Source: Allopusillimonas sp008369125 (GTDB taxonomy: Bacteria > Pseudomonadota > Gammaproteobacteria > Burkholderiales > Burkholderiaceae_B). Taken from it: a stretch of 64,000 nucleotides of DNA. Below, piece by piece: positions 1-9,309 of the stretch. The stretch lies in the NCBI RefSeq assembly GCF_008369125.1, contig NZ_VOAY01000001.1:1240001-1304000 (forward strand). Reading direction: 5' to 3'. Numbering within the stretch: position 1 is the stretch's first letter; each line of letters opens with the position of its first letter. The notes under the pieces are model-generated. The model had not been told where the DNA came from and searched no databases. It saw nothing but the letters and a program-made list of their open reading frames with translations. The translations under genes were made by a program, and so were the position numbers.

Positions 1-814
1 CTTCCCTGATGCAGAGTTCTTCACGGAATTTGAGCGGTTTGATCGGCATGTCGACAAAATGCGTCGCGAAAATCACGGCAACCGTATAGCTTATATCTCC
101 ATTTGTTCGCCTAATTATCTACACGACTCGCACATGCGTTTTGCGCTGCGCTCGGGTGCAGACGCCATCTGCGAAAAGCCATTGGTGCTCAACCCCTGGA
201 ATATCGATGGGCTGCAAGAAATAGAAAAGGACACGGGCCATAAGATCAATACCATCTTGCAATTGCGTGTGCACCCATCCATCGTGGCCTTGCGCGACAA
301 GGTGCGTGCTGCTGCAAAAGACACCAAACACGAAGTGGATCTCACCTATATCACTTCACGTGGCCACTGGTATCTGCAAAGCTGGAAAGGTGATCTAAAG
401 AAATCGGGCGGTATCGCCACCAACATAGGCGTGCACTTTTTTGACATGCTGCACTTCATCTTTGGCGAGCTGCAGCAAAACGTGGTGCATCACTCTAGCG
501 ACACCAAGGCCGCAGGCTACCTCGAATACGAAAACGCACGCGTACGCTGGTTCTTGTCGGTAGACATCGAAGACGTGCCTCAGGCCGCGCGCGACAACGG
601 CCAGCGCACCTACCGCTCCATCACCGTCGATGGCGAAGAAATCGAGTTTTCCGGTGGCTTTACCGATCTGCACAACCGCAGCTACGAAGAGATTCTGGCC
701 GGGCGCGGGTTTGGGCTGGAAGAGAACCGCACGGCGATCACCACCGTCGCCGCCATCCGCAATGCGACCATTGCCCCGCTGCAGGGCGACTACCATCCAT
801 TTCTAAAGAAATGA
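1..814 (+). CDS. wlbA: UDP-GlcNAc-uronate 3-dehydrogenase WlbA-like (5' end cut by window edge)
   Basis: NAD-dependent Gfo/Idh/MocA-family oxidoreductase. It would oxidise C3 of UDP-N-acetyl-glucosaminuronic acid in the cytoplasm, the first committed step towards 2,3-diacetamido sugars. The reading frame is open from base 2, so the Rossmann N-terminus lies outside the window. The family EKP motif (ICEKPLVLNP), which carries the catalytic lysine, is near base 175, and the C-terminal domain GGIATNIGVHFFDMLH is typical of WlbA/WbpB. The stop overlaps the start of the acetyltransferase gene by 4 bases (ATGA), so translation is coupled. The family call is strong. The exact substrate rests on the neighbouring wlbB and wlbC genes rather than on residues here. 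Confidence 0.88.
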   Translation, partial: FPDAEFFTEFERFDRHVDKMRRENHGNRIAYISICSPNYLHDSHMRFALRSGADAICEKPLVLNPWNIDGLQEIEKDTGHKINTILQLRVHPSIVALRDKVRAAAKDTKHEVDLTYITSRGHWYLQSWKGDLKKSGGIATNIGVHFFDMLHFIFGELQQNVVHHSSDTKAAGYLEYENARVRWFLSVDIEDVPQAARDNGQRTYRSITVDGEEIEFSGGFTDLHNRSYEEILAGRGFGLEENRTAITTVAAIRNATIAPLQGDYHPFLKK

Positions 815-1392
815 GCTACTACCAACACGAGAGCGCCATTGTGGACGAAGGCGCGCAGATCGGTGAAGGCTCACGCGTCTGGCACTTTGTGCATGTATGC
901 CCGGGCGCGCGTATCGGCAAAGGCGTGTCGCTGGGCCAAAACGTGTTCGTTGGCAACAAGGTCGTCATCGGCGACCAGTGCAAGGTGCAGAACAATGTGT
1001 CGGTGTACGACAACGTTACGCTGGAAGAAGGCGTGTTCTGTGGCCCCAGCATGGTGTTTACCAATGTCTACAACCCACGCTCGCTCATCGAGCGTAAAGA
1101 TCAGTACCGCGATACGCTGGTCAGAAAAGGTGCCACGCTGGGGGCCAACTGCACCATTGTGTGCGGCGTGACCATAGGCCAGTTCGCCTTTGTGGGCGCT
1201 GGCGCCGTCGTAAATAAAGACGTGCCTGATTATGCTCTGATGGTCGGGGTGCCGGCACGCCAAATCGGCTGGATGAGCGAATTTGGCGAGCAGCTAAACC
1301 TGCCCATTGAAGGCGAAGGCCAGGTGCAGTGCCAGCATACCAGCGCCCAGTATGTGCTTAAGGGCAAACAACTCCACAAGCAGGAAGCCTGA
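811..1392 (+). CDS. wlbB: UDP-3-amino sugar N-acetyltransferase WlbB-like
   Basis: Left-handed beta-helix (hexapeptide repeat) acetyltransferase of 193 residues. In the wlb pathway it transfers acetyl from acetyl-CoA to the 3-amino group of UDP-GlcNAc(3NH2)A. Imperfect hexapeptide repeats run from about residue 8 to 145 (IGEGSRVWHFVHV, IGKGVSLGQNVFVGNKVVIG, GATLGANCTIVCGVTIG), and the segment ends in the usual GVPARQIGWMSEFG. The length fits WlbB/WbpD. It starts inside the wlbA stop and lies 3 bases upstream of wlbC, so the three genes form one tight operon. Confidence 0.9.
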   Translation: MSYYQHESAIVDEGAQIGEGSRVWHFVHVCPGARIGKGVSLGQNVFVGNKVVIGDQCKVQNNVSVYDNVTLEEGVFCGPSMVFTNVYNPRSLIERKDQYRDTLVRKGATLGANCTIVCGVTIGQFAFVGAGAVVNKDVPDYALMVGVPARQIGWMSEFGEQLNLPIEGEGQVQCQHTSAQYVLKGKQLHKQEA

Positions 1393-1395
1393 ACC

Positions 1396-2505
1396 ATGAT
1401 TGAATTTGTTGATCTGAAAGCGCAGCAAGACCGCATTAAGGGCAAGATCGACGCGGGCATTGCGCGCGTGCTGGCCCATGGCAAATACATACTTGGGCCA
1501 GAGGTTGCTGAGCTCGAAGAAAAACTGGCCGCCTTTGTGGGTGCCAAATACTGCATTAGCTGTGCCAATGGCACCGATGCGCTGCAAATTGTGCAAATGG
1601 CACTGGGCATAGGGCCGGGCGATGAAGTTATTACGCCCGGGTTTACTTATATTGCGACTGCCGAGACGGTGGCGGTGCTGGGCGCCAAGCCCGTGTACGT
1701 GGATATTGATCCACGCACCTATAACCTGGACCCTGCGCTGCTCGAAGCCGCCATTACCCCGCGCACCAAGGCCATTATCCCGGTCTCGCTTTACGGCCAG
1801 TGTGCCGACTACGACGCCATCAATGAAATTGCCGCGCGCCACGGCATACCAGTGATTGAAGATGCGGCCCAGAGCTTTGGGGCGACCTACAAGGGGCGCA
1901 ACTCGTGCAACCTGACCACAGTCGCCTGTACCAGCTTTTTTCCCAGCAAGCCGCTGGGTTGCTACGGGGACGGCGGGGCGATTTTTACCAATGACGAAGA
2001 GCTTGCCAAGGTGATACGCCAGGTGGCACGTCACGGGCAGGATCGCCGTTATCATCATATTCGCGTGGGCGTGAACAGCCGGCTCGATACATTGCAGGCG
2101 GCCATCTTGCTGCCCAAGTTGGAGATCTTGCCTGACGAAATTGCACTGAGGCAGCAGGTAGCTGCTCGCTACGATGCACTGGCACGCGAGGCAGGCATTG
2201 AATCAACACCGCATATTGAGTCTTTCAACACCAGCGTCTATGCGCAGTACTCGCTGCAAGTGGACCGGCGCGATCAAGTTCAGGCAGCGCTCCATGAGGC
2301 GGGTGTTCCGACTGCAGTCCATTACCCCATTCCGTTGAACAAGCAACCAGCAGTAGCGGACGCAGATGTAAACCTACCTATCGGAGACGACGTAGCAAAA
2401 CGCATAATTAGCATTCCTATGCATCCTTACTTAGCTGAAGCGGATCAAACGAAAATAATTGTCTCTATAGAAAAGCTTGCTGATCGGGAAGCACGGATCA
2501 AATAG
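1396..2505 (+). CDS. wlbC: DegT/DnrJ/EryC1 aminotransferase WlbC-like
   Basis: PLP-dependent sugar aminotransferase, 369 residues, fold type I. It would aminate the 3-keto sugar made by WlbA, normally with glutamate as donor; WlbB then acetylates the product. Visible features are CANGTDALQI (phosphate-binding turn), PGDEVITPGFTYIATAE, VIEDAAQSFGA (cofactor-contacting Asp) and SFFPSKPLGCYGDGGA with the Schiff-base lysine. It is the last intact gene of the operon. In the Bordetella wlb locus an epimerase follows; here the next related gene is a broken epimerase 14 kb further on. Confidence 0.9.
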   Translation: MIEFVDLKAQQDRIKGKIDAGIARVLAHGKYILGPEVAELEEKLAAFVGAKYCISCANGTDALQIVQMALGIGPGDEVITPGFTYIATAETVAVLGAKPVYVDIDPRTYNLDPALLEAAITPRTKAIIPVSLYGQCADYDAINEIAARHGIPVIEDAAQSFGATYKGRNSCNLTTVACTSFFPSKPLGCYGDGGAIFTNDEELAKVIRQVARHGQDRRYHHIRVGVNSRLDTLQAAILLPKLEILPDEIALRQQVAARYDALAREAGIESTPHIESFNTSVYAQYSLQVDRRDQVQAALHEAGVPTAVHYPIPLNKQPAVADADVNLPIGDDVAKRIISIPMHPYLAEADQTKIIVSIEKLADREARIK

Positions 2506-2890
2506 ACTTTATGAAATCAGCCTGATCCAAGCAAGTGCGGCCACTGTAGCAATTACTCAACCCACGCTATAACGCCTTGGATCAGCTCGGTCTCCAGTCG
2601 AGGACATAATCTTCATTTAACCGGTCTATCCTCTTGAAATCTGTGAGCATCGCAGCCACGACCTTCTACAGCCAAGATCTTTGTTTTCTGAAATACCTAT
2701 CATTCTCATATAGATTTTTATTATAAACGCGAATAAAGGCTGTATTGGGAACAGTCTCAGATTGCAAATAATTGTCAATATTGTTACATTAACTGCCGTT
2801 GCCGAAACCTGCAACTACACGCCTCTTTCACTCCGATCGCGGGCTAACGCGTCGGCTTTCCGACATCCTCATCCAGGTTTGGAGCAATAA
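2506..2890. other. Intergenic region, nothing recognised
   Basis: This 385-base AT-leaning stretch separates the wlb operon from the next gene. I see no convincing terminator, repeat or coding remnant. A weak Shine-Dalgarno-like TTTGGAG precedes the ATG at 2891. Confidence 0.5.
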
Positions 2891-3286
2891 ATGAAGTCAG
2901 TCCAGGGCGTCGTCAGTATGCTCGGCTATACCCTTGTGCGTCGCAAGGCTGTAACCTATAGCGTCATCGAAATCGGTGATCAAAATCTGACTGACATTGC
3001 CGTCCCCAAGCCACTTATCAGATACTTGATTAGGGCTTCGCGTCGTCCTGAGGCTTCCGTTCTATACGTGAAGGGAAAGCGGCTGGTCGGGGTGCGGGTA
3101 GGCGGCGATAAAAGCTATTACTATCGCCCTAGCCTCTTGCTGCTGGCTTTTGCCACGCTGGTTTATATTATGTTGGTCCCCGTGTTTGGCTTGGGTCTGT
3201 ATTTGCTCTGGCATTGTATGAAGTACTGGGGGTATATGAATGCGGGCAACATGCTTTCGGCACAGGGTGCTGTGCTTACAAACTAG
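2891..3286 (+). CDS. Hypothetical small membrane protein
   Basis: A 131-residue protein that I cannot assign to a family. The N-terminal 80 residues are basic and soluble-looking (LVRRKAVTYS, IRASRRPEASV, KSYYYRPS). A strongly hydrophobic segment follows at about residues 82-110 (LLLLAFATLVYIMLVPVF then LGLYLLW), long enough for one or two membrane spans. It stands alone on the plus strand and converges with the esterase gene. The ATG is preceded by a modest ribosome-binding sequence. No function is proposed. Confidence 0.55.
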   Translation: MKSVQGVVSMLGYTLVRRKAVTYSVIEIGDQNLTDIAVPKPLIRYLIRASRRPEASVLYVKGKRLVGVRVGGDKSYYYRPSLLLLAFATLVYIMLVPVFGLGLYLLWHCMKYWGYMNAGNMLSAQGAVLTN

Positions 3287-3438
3287 TCTGCAGAAGCTGG
3301 CGTCGAATCATCTCCGCCAGCACGCGCCCACAAGCCGCTTATCACGTAAACCACTGCGCTGGCGTTTCTGCTAACACGGCACCTCCAACGAATAGACTGG
3401 ACGTCCAGCCCTCGAGATGCCGCGTATTTACTTCAGGT

Positions 3439-4488
3439 TTACTGCATAAGCCCAGCCGAATCCATCCATACCTGTATGCGTTCGGCAATCTGGTCAGAGT
3501 TCTTGTCCATCATCATCATGTGCGAGTTGCCGTGTATGTTCGCTTGCGGCAAAAACAGCACATCGGCTTTGCCGCCGGCGGCTTGTAGGTTTTGGCGGAA
3601 GGTTTCCTGGCGTTTAACTATGCCTTGCCAGAACGGCATCTGCTCTGTGTAGTCGCCCCACACCCATAGCATGGGTATGCCCTTTATTTTGCTAAAGTCA
3701 GTGGTGGCGGGGTCTGGCGAACCTGAGGGTTCAACGGCAACTATGCCTTTGATGAGGTCGGGGTTTTGCAGCGCTGCTGTAAAGGCAAAGTTACCGCCTT
3801 GGCTATGCACCAAAATCACGCAAGGGCATACTTTTTTTACATAGGCGTCGTAGGCCGCCTGGGTGGCAGCGTCGTTGGTTGCCCAGCGAGGTATGCTTTG
3901 TTTGGCCATTTGGTCAAACGCCTCTACCGGAAACTGTGTACCCGGCATGGCTTGTCGTTGTGCAGGGTCGGAGCGGTATGAGCCTACCGGGCCTATACGA
4001 AACAGCTCCCACCCTTCTTTCTTGGTTCTAAAGAACGGCTCACTTTTGAAAATTTCTGGGTAGCGTGCCCACGAGGCTCGGCCTCGTTCCATGGCGTCGC
4101 TTACGTAAACATTATGGCCAGTACGCAAAAAATAGTTTTCCCAGCCGGGTTTGCCGTCGGGTTTGGTTTCGTAAGAAACCCCTGATAGCCCACCGCCATG
4201 CCACATAAGCAACGGGTAGCGCGCCTTTGGGTTATCGAGCAAGGTGTAGCGTGCGTACATGGCTTCAACTTCGAAGTCGCCGTTAGGGTCGACCTTCAGG
4301 GGCGCAGCGCCGGGCGTGAATACGATTTCACGCGTAGGTAAACCACTGAGTGTGACGGCTCGCCCGCCAACATGAAAGCTGCCTACGTCTTTGACGGCAA
4401 GCGTGTGGTCTTTGGTTGCGCAGCCTGCTAGGGTTATGGTGGCTAGTGCGGTGCTCGCAAGCAAAAGATGTCTGACTGTTTTTTTCAT
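3439..4488 (-). CDS. Alpha/beta-hydrolase lipoprotein (esterase-like)
   Basis: Secreted alpha/beta-fold hydrolase. I place the start at the ATG at 4488 because GGGGAGA lies just upstream and the protein then begins with a lipoprotein signal (MKKTVRHLLLASTALATITLAGC), whose last Cys would be lipidated. The nucleophile elbow is HSQGGN (Ser in VILVHSQGGNFAF). An Asp-containing strand (WVWGDYTEQMPF) and a C-terminal His (ANIHGNSHMMMM) complete a plausible triad. It is transcribed in the same direction as the amidase cluster but sits 160 bases downstream of it, so co-transcription is possible rather than certain. The substrate is unknown. Confidence 0.75.
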   Translation of the reverse strand: MKKTVRHLLLASTALATITLAGCATKDHTLAVKDVGSFHVGGRAVTLSGLPTREIVFTPGAAPLKVDPNGDFEVEAMYARYTLLDNPKARYPLLMWHGGGLSGVSYETKPDGKPGWENYFLRTGHNVYVSDAMERGRASWARYPEIFKSEPFFRTKKEGWELFRIGPVGSYRSDPAQRQAMPGTQFPVEAFDQMAKQSIPRWATNDAATQAAYDAYVKKVCPCVILVHSQGGNFAFTAALQNPDLIKGIVAVEPSGSPDPATTDFSKIKGIPMLWVWGDYTEQMPFWQGIVKRQETFRQNLQAAGGKADVLFLPQANIHGNSHMMMMDKNSDQIAERIQVWMDSAGLMQ

Positions 4489-4651
4489 TGTTGTCTCCCC
4501 GGTGTTGTTAGATATTTGATTGTTAAATCGTATCGTAAACAGCGGATTGGCCCTAATGAAATTTCGTCTGCGCATATTCGGAAGGTGAATTTGTTCCTTG
4601 ACTCACAGGCGATCGCTAACGAGAAGCTTCAGCAATTTTTCCTTGTCGTGG

Positions 4652-6058
4652 TTACATAGATAGCGTCGGCACAGCAAGTTCCTTCTCCAATATCTCGGCC
4701 ACATCGAGCAGATAGGCCTCGTCATACCAGCGCGCTGCGAGATGAAACCCCACAGGAAGCCCGCTGTTCGTATAGCCGCACGGGATGGAAATTGCCGGAT
4801 GGCCCGTTAAATTAAAAGCCATGGTGTAGGGATACCACTCAGCCCTAACGCGTCCTGTTTCGTTCCCATTAATAATGACTGATCCGTGAGGATCTTGGGC
4901 ATGTGCCAAAGGCGGAGCCGACATAGTGGGCGATGCAATGACGTCGAAACGCTCAAACACGTCTTGAACTTGCCTAAAGGCAGTGGCCCGCTCCGATAGC
5001 GCATCCATGTAATCCATGGCCGTATGGGAAACTCCGCGATCATAATGCGTGAGAAGTGACGGATCGACTTTGCTTAAGCTTTTTTCATCAAGCGCCCGCA
5101 GGCTGCGTGCAACCCGGCTTTCCATCAGCACCAGAAAGTGCGGTTCGAGCCGTGCAAAATCAAGCTCCACCACCTCTACGATGGCGCCAAGATCTTGCAT
5201 AGTGTTCACCGCAGCTTTCGAGAGCCGCTCAACCTCTGTGTCGACCTCCTTATTGCCACACTTCAACAGCCACGCAACGCGCACTCCTTTCAGGCTGTGC
5301 AGTTCCCGCAAAGCTGGCCGACGCCCTTGACTATAAGGGTCGTGAATGTGACCGCCCTCTAGTTCGCGGTAAAAAAAGCGGATATCGGCTACGCTGCGTG
5401 CCAATGGCCCTGCGTGCGCTGTCACGCCGAATAAGTCTTGTGCCTGATGATCGGGAAGCGAACCAATAGAAGGCTTCAAACCCACGACCCCGCAGCATGC
5501 GGCAGGAATGCGAACCGACCCGCCACCGTCGGTTCCCAGTGCAATTGGCCCCATTCCGAGGGCCACCGCCACGGCAGCGCCACCGCTGGAGCCACCGCTC
5601 GTGACCTCAGGATGAAAAGGATTCAGCGTCAGGCCTGACAGCGGGGAGTATGTGAACGCCTTGTGCGCGAGTTCGGGCGTCGCCGTCTTTCCGAGCAATA
5701 TCGCACCCGCCACCTTGGCGCGAGAGACGGCCAGGTTATCTTCGGAGGGCAGGAAAGCGGGCAAGGCCAGAGAGCCATAGCGGGTAGGTACACCGGCGCA
5801 GTTGGTGACATCCTTAGCCGAATAGGGAATTCCTAGCAGAGGAGGCAAGCCATCTTGCCCGCTATGCAAATCCTGATCTACCTTTTTGGCGGCTTGCCTT
5901 GCCTGCTCGGCCACAGTGCAAACGAAAGCGTGGACGTTTGAGCACTCTTCTATGCGCGCGAGCATGGCATCGACGACTTCTATCGCACGCAGCTCCTTTC
6001 TTACAATATTTTGTGCCAGCTCTACGGCTGACATGCGACAGATTTCATTCATTACCAT
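4652..6058 (-). CDS. Amidase (amidase signature family)
   Basis: Amidase-signature enzyme of 468 residues hydrolysing a carboxamide, related to GatA but standing alone without GatB/GatC, so a catabolic amidase is more likely. The Ser-cisSer-Lys triad is visible: Lys in GIPYSAKDVTNCAG, cis-Ser in TSGGSSGGAAVAVA, and the nucleophile in GTDGGGSVRIPAACCG. It lies 57 bases downstream of a Bug-receptor gene in the minus-strand catabolic cluster and probably cleaves an amide intermediate or the imported substrate. Two close ATGs (6058 and 6052) are possible starts after GGAAG. Confidence 0.88.
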   Translation of the reverse strand: MVMNEICRMSAVELAQNIVRKELRAIEVVDAMLARIEECSNVHAFVCTVAEQARQAAKKVDQDLHSGQDGLPPLLGIPYSAKDVTNCAGVPTRYGSLALPAFLPSEDNLAVSRAKVAGAILLGKTATPELAHKAFTYSPLSGLTLNPFHPEVTSGGSSGGAAVAVALGMGPIALGTDGGGSVRIPAACCGVVGLKPSIGSLPDHQAQDLFGVTAHAGPLARSVADIRFFYRELEGGHIHDPYSQGRRPALRELHSLKGVRVAWLLKCGNKEVDTEVERLSKAAVNTMQDLGAIVEVVELDFARLEPHFLVLMESRVARSLRALDEKSLSKVDPSLLTHYDRGVSHTAMDYMDALSERATAFRQVQDVFERFDVIASPTMSAPPLAHAQDPHGSVIINGNETGRVRAEWYPYTMAFNLTGHPAISIPCGYTNSGLPVGFHLAARWYDEAYLLDVAEILEKELAVPTLSM

Positions 6059-6114
6059 TTTACTTCCCTGATAAACGTTGCTGGTGCCTAACTCAAGAAC
6101 AGCGATTTTGGCCG

Positions 6115-7068
6115 CTATTGAACGGGCGGGATATTCGCGTCTTTCACGAATTCAGCCCACACCTTCATATCGCGCTTAATCAGCTCTTGGGTTTCGCTGG
6201 GGCTCAGCGTGTATACATCGATGGCATGCGCGGCAAACCATTCTTTGCTGCGGGGATCTTTGAGCGCAAGGGCAAGCGATTCACGCAAGCGTTTTGCTGC
6301 AGGCTCTGGCGTTCCCGCTGCTGCGGCCAACCCCAGCCATGACGACATATCAAAGCCCTTGAAGGTTTCAGCAATGGTGGGCAAGTCGGGCTTAATTGTG
6401 GCGCGCTGCGGCGAAGAGACCGCCAAGCTCTTGATGAAGCCAAGCTGCTCATTTTGGGCGGCCAAATCAAAAAGGAAAAACGCTGCGTCCAAGTCGCCCT
6501 GACGCAGCCCAGTGATAACTTGACCCGAGTCTTTGTAGGGAACTTCGTAGACGTCGATTTGTGCAGCTTTGCTCAGCATGTAATTCGAGAGGCGTGAACT
6601 GGCCGAGTAATAAGGCATGTTGACCTTGCCTGGGTTCGCTTTTGCGTATGCAACGAACTCCTCAACGCTCTTGACGGGTAAGTCTGATCGAACCTGCAGA
6701 ACCCAGAAAACGCGGCCGAACGTACCAATATGCGTAAAACTATTCAAGGGGTCGTATCCCAAGTTAGTGAAGAGGCTGGGCGCTGCGGCGTGTGTGCCGG
6801 TGTTGCTCACGGTCATCGTGTAGCCATCAGGCGGGCTGTCGGCGACGTACCTCGTGCCGATAGTGCCTATGCCCCCTGGCTGATTCACTACATAGACGGG
6901 TTGCCCTAGCTGCTCTTGCAATCGTTCAGCAAGAAAGCGCCCGACGGTATCCGTCGCGCCCTGGCCGAATGGAACGATTATCTTCAGTGGTTGTTGTGGG
7001 AAATTGGCTTGGGCTGAGGCTAGGCCTGCGGCGCAAAGCATGAGTACAGATACCAAAAAGCGTTTCAT
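6115..7068 (-). CDS. Bug-type tripartite tricarboxylate receptor (substrate-binding protein)
   Basis: Periplasmic Bug receptor, 317 residues. The start at 7068 follows AAGGAAGG and gives a clean signal peptide (MKRFLVSVLMLCAAGLASA). Typical Bug motifs follow: FPQQPLKIIVPFGQGATDT (ligand loop), NQPGGIGTIGTRYVA, PDGYTMTVSNTGTHAA and LPTIAETFKGFDMSSW. No TctA/TctB membrane partners lie nearby. That is usual for Bug receptors in Alcaligenaceae, many of which are orphans. It sits between the FAH-fold enzyme and the amidase in the catabolic cluster. Confidence 0.9.
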   Translation of the reverse strand: MKRFLVSVLMLCAAGLASAQANFPQQPLKIIVPFGQGATDTVGRFLAERLQEQLGQPVYVVNQPGGIGTIGTRYVADSPPDGYTMTVSNTGTHAAAPSLFTNLGYDPLNSFTHIGTFGRVFWVLQVRSDLPVKSVEEFVAYAKANPGKVNMPYYSASSRLSNYMLSKAAQIDVYEVPYKDSGQVITGLRQGDLDAAFFLFDLAAQNEQLGFIKSLAVSSPQRATIKPDLPTIAETFKGFDMSSWLGLAAAAGTPEPAAKRLRESLALALKDPRSKEWFAAHAIDVYTLSPSETQELIKRDMKVWAEFVKDANIPPVQ

Positions 7069-7117
7069 ATAAATAACCTTCCTTGATGATCCGAATAGCG
7101 TTAAGGAGAGTCGTCGC

Positions 7118-8098
7118 TCAGGCGGCAACGATTTTGTTTCTAAGAACACCGATGGGAGCAACATGCAGCTCCACGATATCCCCAATTGAGCCTTTTCTTG
7201 CCTGCTCTAGGCCAGAACAATTCGCAACCGTTGCAGAAGAAATCATCTCGCCTGGGATCAGCGTTGCCGCCCGCGATGCGTAAGCGATGCAGTCAGCGAA
7301 TGTCCACTGTGGGTTAGCGGTACTCGCGCTTGCCCATTCAACACCATTCACGCGCAAGCTCGCGTCCAGCGCGTAAATGTCAATTTCGTCACGCGTGACA
7401 ATGCAGGGTCCCATTGGGTACGCGCCGTGGAAGTCTTTTCCTTTGGCAGTTATGGACAGCGATGTTGCACTTGCCAGCGCCTGCTCATCTCGGGCGCTGA
7501 GGTCATTGAGAAGTGTGTAGCCAAAAATGTGCTGTTCGGCCTGTTCTTTCTTAATATCGCTGCCACCCTTGCCGATTACGGCAACCAACTCCAACTCATA
7601 ATCAATCCACTCGGAATAGGCGGGCCAAACGATCTCGTCTTCGGGGCCTGAAACACAGTAGTGGTCCATTAACCAGTAAATAGGCGTCTGGTAGTAGCCC
7701 TTGGGAGGACGCTTGACAAACTTTGTTTTGGCCAATTCAAACGCTGCCTCGGGATCGACCTCAGACCGAGCTTCTAGCCTCGCTCGTCCTTCTTGGGCGC
7801 GTTGAAGGTGTGCTGGGTAACTAGACATTGAACGAAGACGCGGCGGGCGTGGAATTGGCGCAAGCAGCCGCACTTCGCTCAGAGCCAAGAGTGCTTCAGC
7901 AGGAGGGTTGTCAATGAGACCCTGCGCTGCTTCTAACGCAGATTCACCGTCTTCGATTAGGGCAAGCATGCTCGAAAAGCTGTCGCGATCATGGTTTTTT
8001 GTTAGTTTGTAGGCATCGGCGAGATCCAGTACACGGTCCCCCGTCAATAGACAACCGACTTTAGCCTTGCCGGCTTGTTCAAAAGTTACTAATCGCAC
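7118..8098 (-). CDS. Fumarylacetoacetate hydrolase-family enzyme
   Basis: FAH-superfamily enzyme of about 326 residues, a metal-dependent C-C hydrolase, hydratase or decarboxylase acting on oxo-acids. I chose the GTG at 8098 because GAGGAGA lies 8 bases upstream; longer forms would start at upstream ATGs. Motifs include IDYELELVAVIGKGG (metal-binding Glu-x-Glu), YTLLNDLSARDEQA, GKDFHGAYPMGPCIVTRDEI and LIPGEMISSATVANCSG. It lies in the minus-strand cluster 49 bases before the downstream Bug gene. The specific reaction cannot be read. By position it may process a keto-acid arising from ring opening. Confidence 0.8.
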   Translation of the reverse strand: MRLVTFEQAGKAKVGCLLTGDRVLDLADAYKLTKNHDRDSFSSMLALIEDGESALEAAQGLIDNPPAEALLALSEVRLLAPIPRPPRLRSMSSYPAHLQRAQEGRARLEARSEVDPEAAFELAKTKFVKRPPKGYYQTPIYWLMDHYCVSGPEDEIVWPAYSEWIDYELELVAVIGKGGSDIKKEQAEQHIFGYTLLNDLSARDEQALASATSLSITAKGKDFHGAYPMGPCIVTRDEIDIYALDASLRVNGVEWASASTANPQWTFADCIAYASRAATLIPGEMISSATVANCSGLEQARKGSIGDIVELHVAPIGVLRNKIVAA

Positions 8099-8230
8099 AG
8101 TGTGTTCTCCTCGAGTGTTTTTCTGCGGCATACGCACGTTCGAGCGTCGCCATTTGTTTCGCATGATTCAATCGCGATTTGTAAACCAGCTGCTAGTTTC
8201 TCTTAATCCTGATCAGAGCGGTAAATTAGT

Positions 8231-8300
8231 GTTCTAAGCCGGCCTTGCGCTGCTCCATTGCAGTGACAGAAAGCACGCCAATTTTTCTAGCGTGCCGACG
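8231..8300 (-). pseudogene. Remnant of the C-terminus of an FAD oxidoreductase (duplicate tail)
   Basis: Reading the minus strand here gives RKIGVLSVTAMEQRKAGLEH followed by TAA. This matches, with few changes, the last residues of the FAD oxidoreductase encoded at 9310-10626 (RKIGVLSVIAMEQRKAGLER, stop). The remnant lies between the EamA-like gene and the FAH gene, so the EamA gene is flanked on both sides by the same oxidoreductase tail. It indicates a former second oxidoreductase copy or a recombination footprint. Confidence 0.75.
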
Positions 8301-8331
8301 AGACTCAGCCACGATCGCCTGAAGGCCCAGA

Positions 8332-9258
8332 TCACGAAGGTACGCCTTGCAATGTTCGTGACAAGCGTACCTGCTGAATGCCCTCTAAAAGCAGCACGAT
8401 CACAGACATCCAAATCGCTGCGTACGTCAACCACTGGGTCTTGGCAATGCTTTCCCCTAAAGCCAAGGCTACACAGATCATCAAGACGGGTTCAAGATAG
8501 TTCAATAAGCCAAAAAGGCTAAAGCTAAGTAGTCGACTAGCAAGAATAAAACAGATGCTTGCCATGCCACTCATCAGCCCCAAAAACGGAATCATCCAGT
8601 ACAACGCCGGCCGCTCAGCAAATGCAGTAAGAGATACGTCTGCACCAATGGCAAACCACAGCGCGGCGGGAAGTATCAATGTCATGTCCCACCATAAGCC
8701 TCCCAAATGGTCAAATTTCCATTGCCGACGTATAACAAAGTAGGCTGGGTAACCAAGCGCAACAAGCATAGTCACCCATGAAAAACTACCCACCTGATAA
8801 ATTTCGTTGGCCACGCCGATCGCAGCAAACAGTGTTGCCACTTTGCGAAGCATGGAAAGTCGCTCGCGATAGATAAGTCGACCCGCTACGACCATGCTCA
8901 GGGGCAACAAAAAATACCCCAACGAAACATCCAGCCCATAACCGTTTAACGGTGCCCACATGAACACCCACATCTGAAGACTGATCAGCGCAGAAGATAT
9001 CAGTAACACCAGAAAAAGGTTCGGCTTCTTCCGTATACGGTGAAAAACATCAAGGACCAGAGCCCACTCGCCTCGCAAAAGCATAAAAGCAGTAATGCTG
9101 GGAGCCGTTAACAACATTCTCCAACCAAAGAGTTCACTGCCCGTCAAAGGCGAAAGTAAACTTGAATAGAAATAGATGGCGCCAAACAAAACCGACGCTG
9201 CAATAGAAAAACTAATACCGCTGATCAAAGCTGCCCCCCATGACGCGCACGCCTCCAT
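8332..9258 (-). CDS. EamA/RarD-type permease
   Basis: Inner-membrane protein with about ten hydrophobic segments in two homologous halves, the DMT/EamA fold; the length and the N-terminal SGISFSIAASVLFGAIYFY resemble RarD proteins. It would move a small metabolite, often as an exporter. I start at the ATG at 9258; a TTG at 9294 would add 12 residues. Neither has a strong ribosome-binding site, and the gene begins close after the upstream oxidoreductase stop, so it may be translationally coupled. The flanking duplicated oxidoreductase tails suggest it entered the cluster by recombination. Confidence 0.8.
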   Translation of the reverse strand: MEACASWGAALISGISFSIAASVLFGAIYFYSSLLSPLTGSELFGWRMLLTAPSITAFMLLRGEWALVLDVFHRIRKKPNLFLVLLISSALISLQMWVFMWAPLNGYGLDVSLGYFLLPLSMVVAGRLIYRERLSMLRKVATLFAAIGVANEIYQVGSFSWVTMLVALGYPAYFVIRRQWKFDHLGGLWWDMTLILPAALWFAIGADVSLTAFAERPALYWMIPFLGLMSGMASICFILASRLLSFSLFGLLNYLEPVLMICVALALGESIAKTQWLTYAAIWMSVIVLLLEGIQQVRLSRTLQGVPS

Positions 9259-9309
9259 TGGAGACGGTAACGTCGAATCAACGCATGTTTGCAAAAGCGA
9301 AGCGGTAAC

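Noticed and set aside
395..796. Long minus-strand frame opposite wlbA
   Set aside because: It is antisense to a well-matched oxidoreductase frame and has no recognisable motif.
1294..2058. 254-codon minus-strand frame opposite wlbB/wlbC
   Set aside because: It is antisense to two strongly conserved genes; its openness follows from their codon bias.
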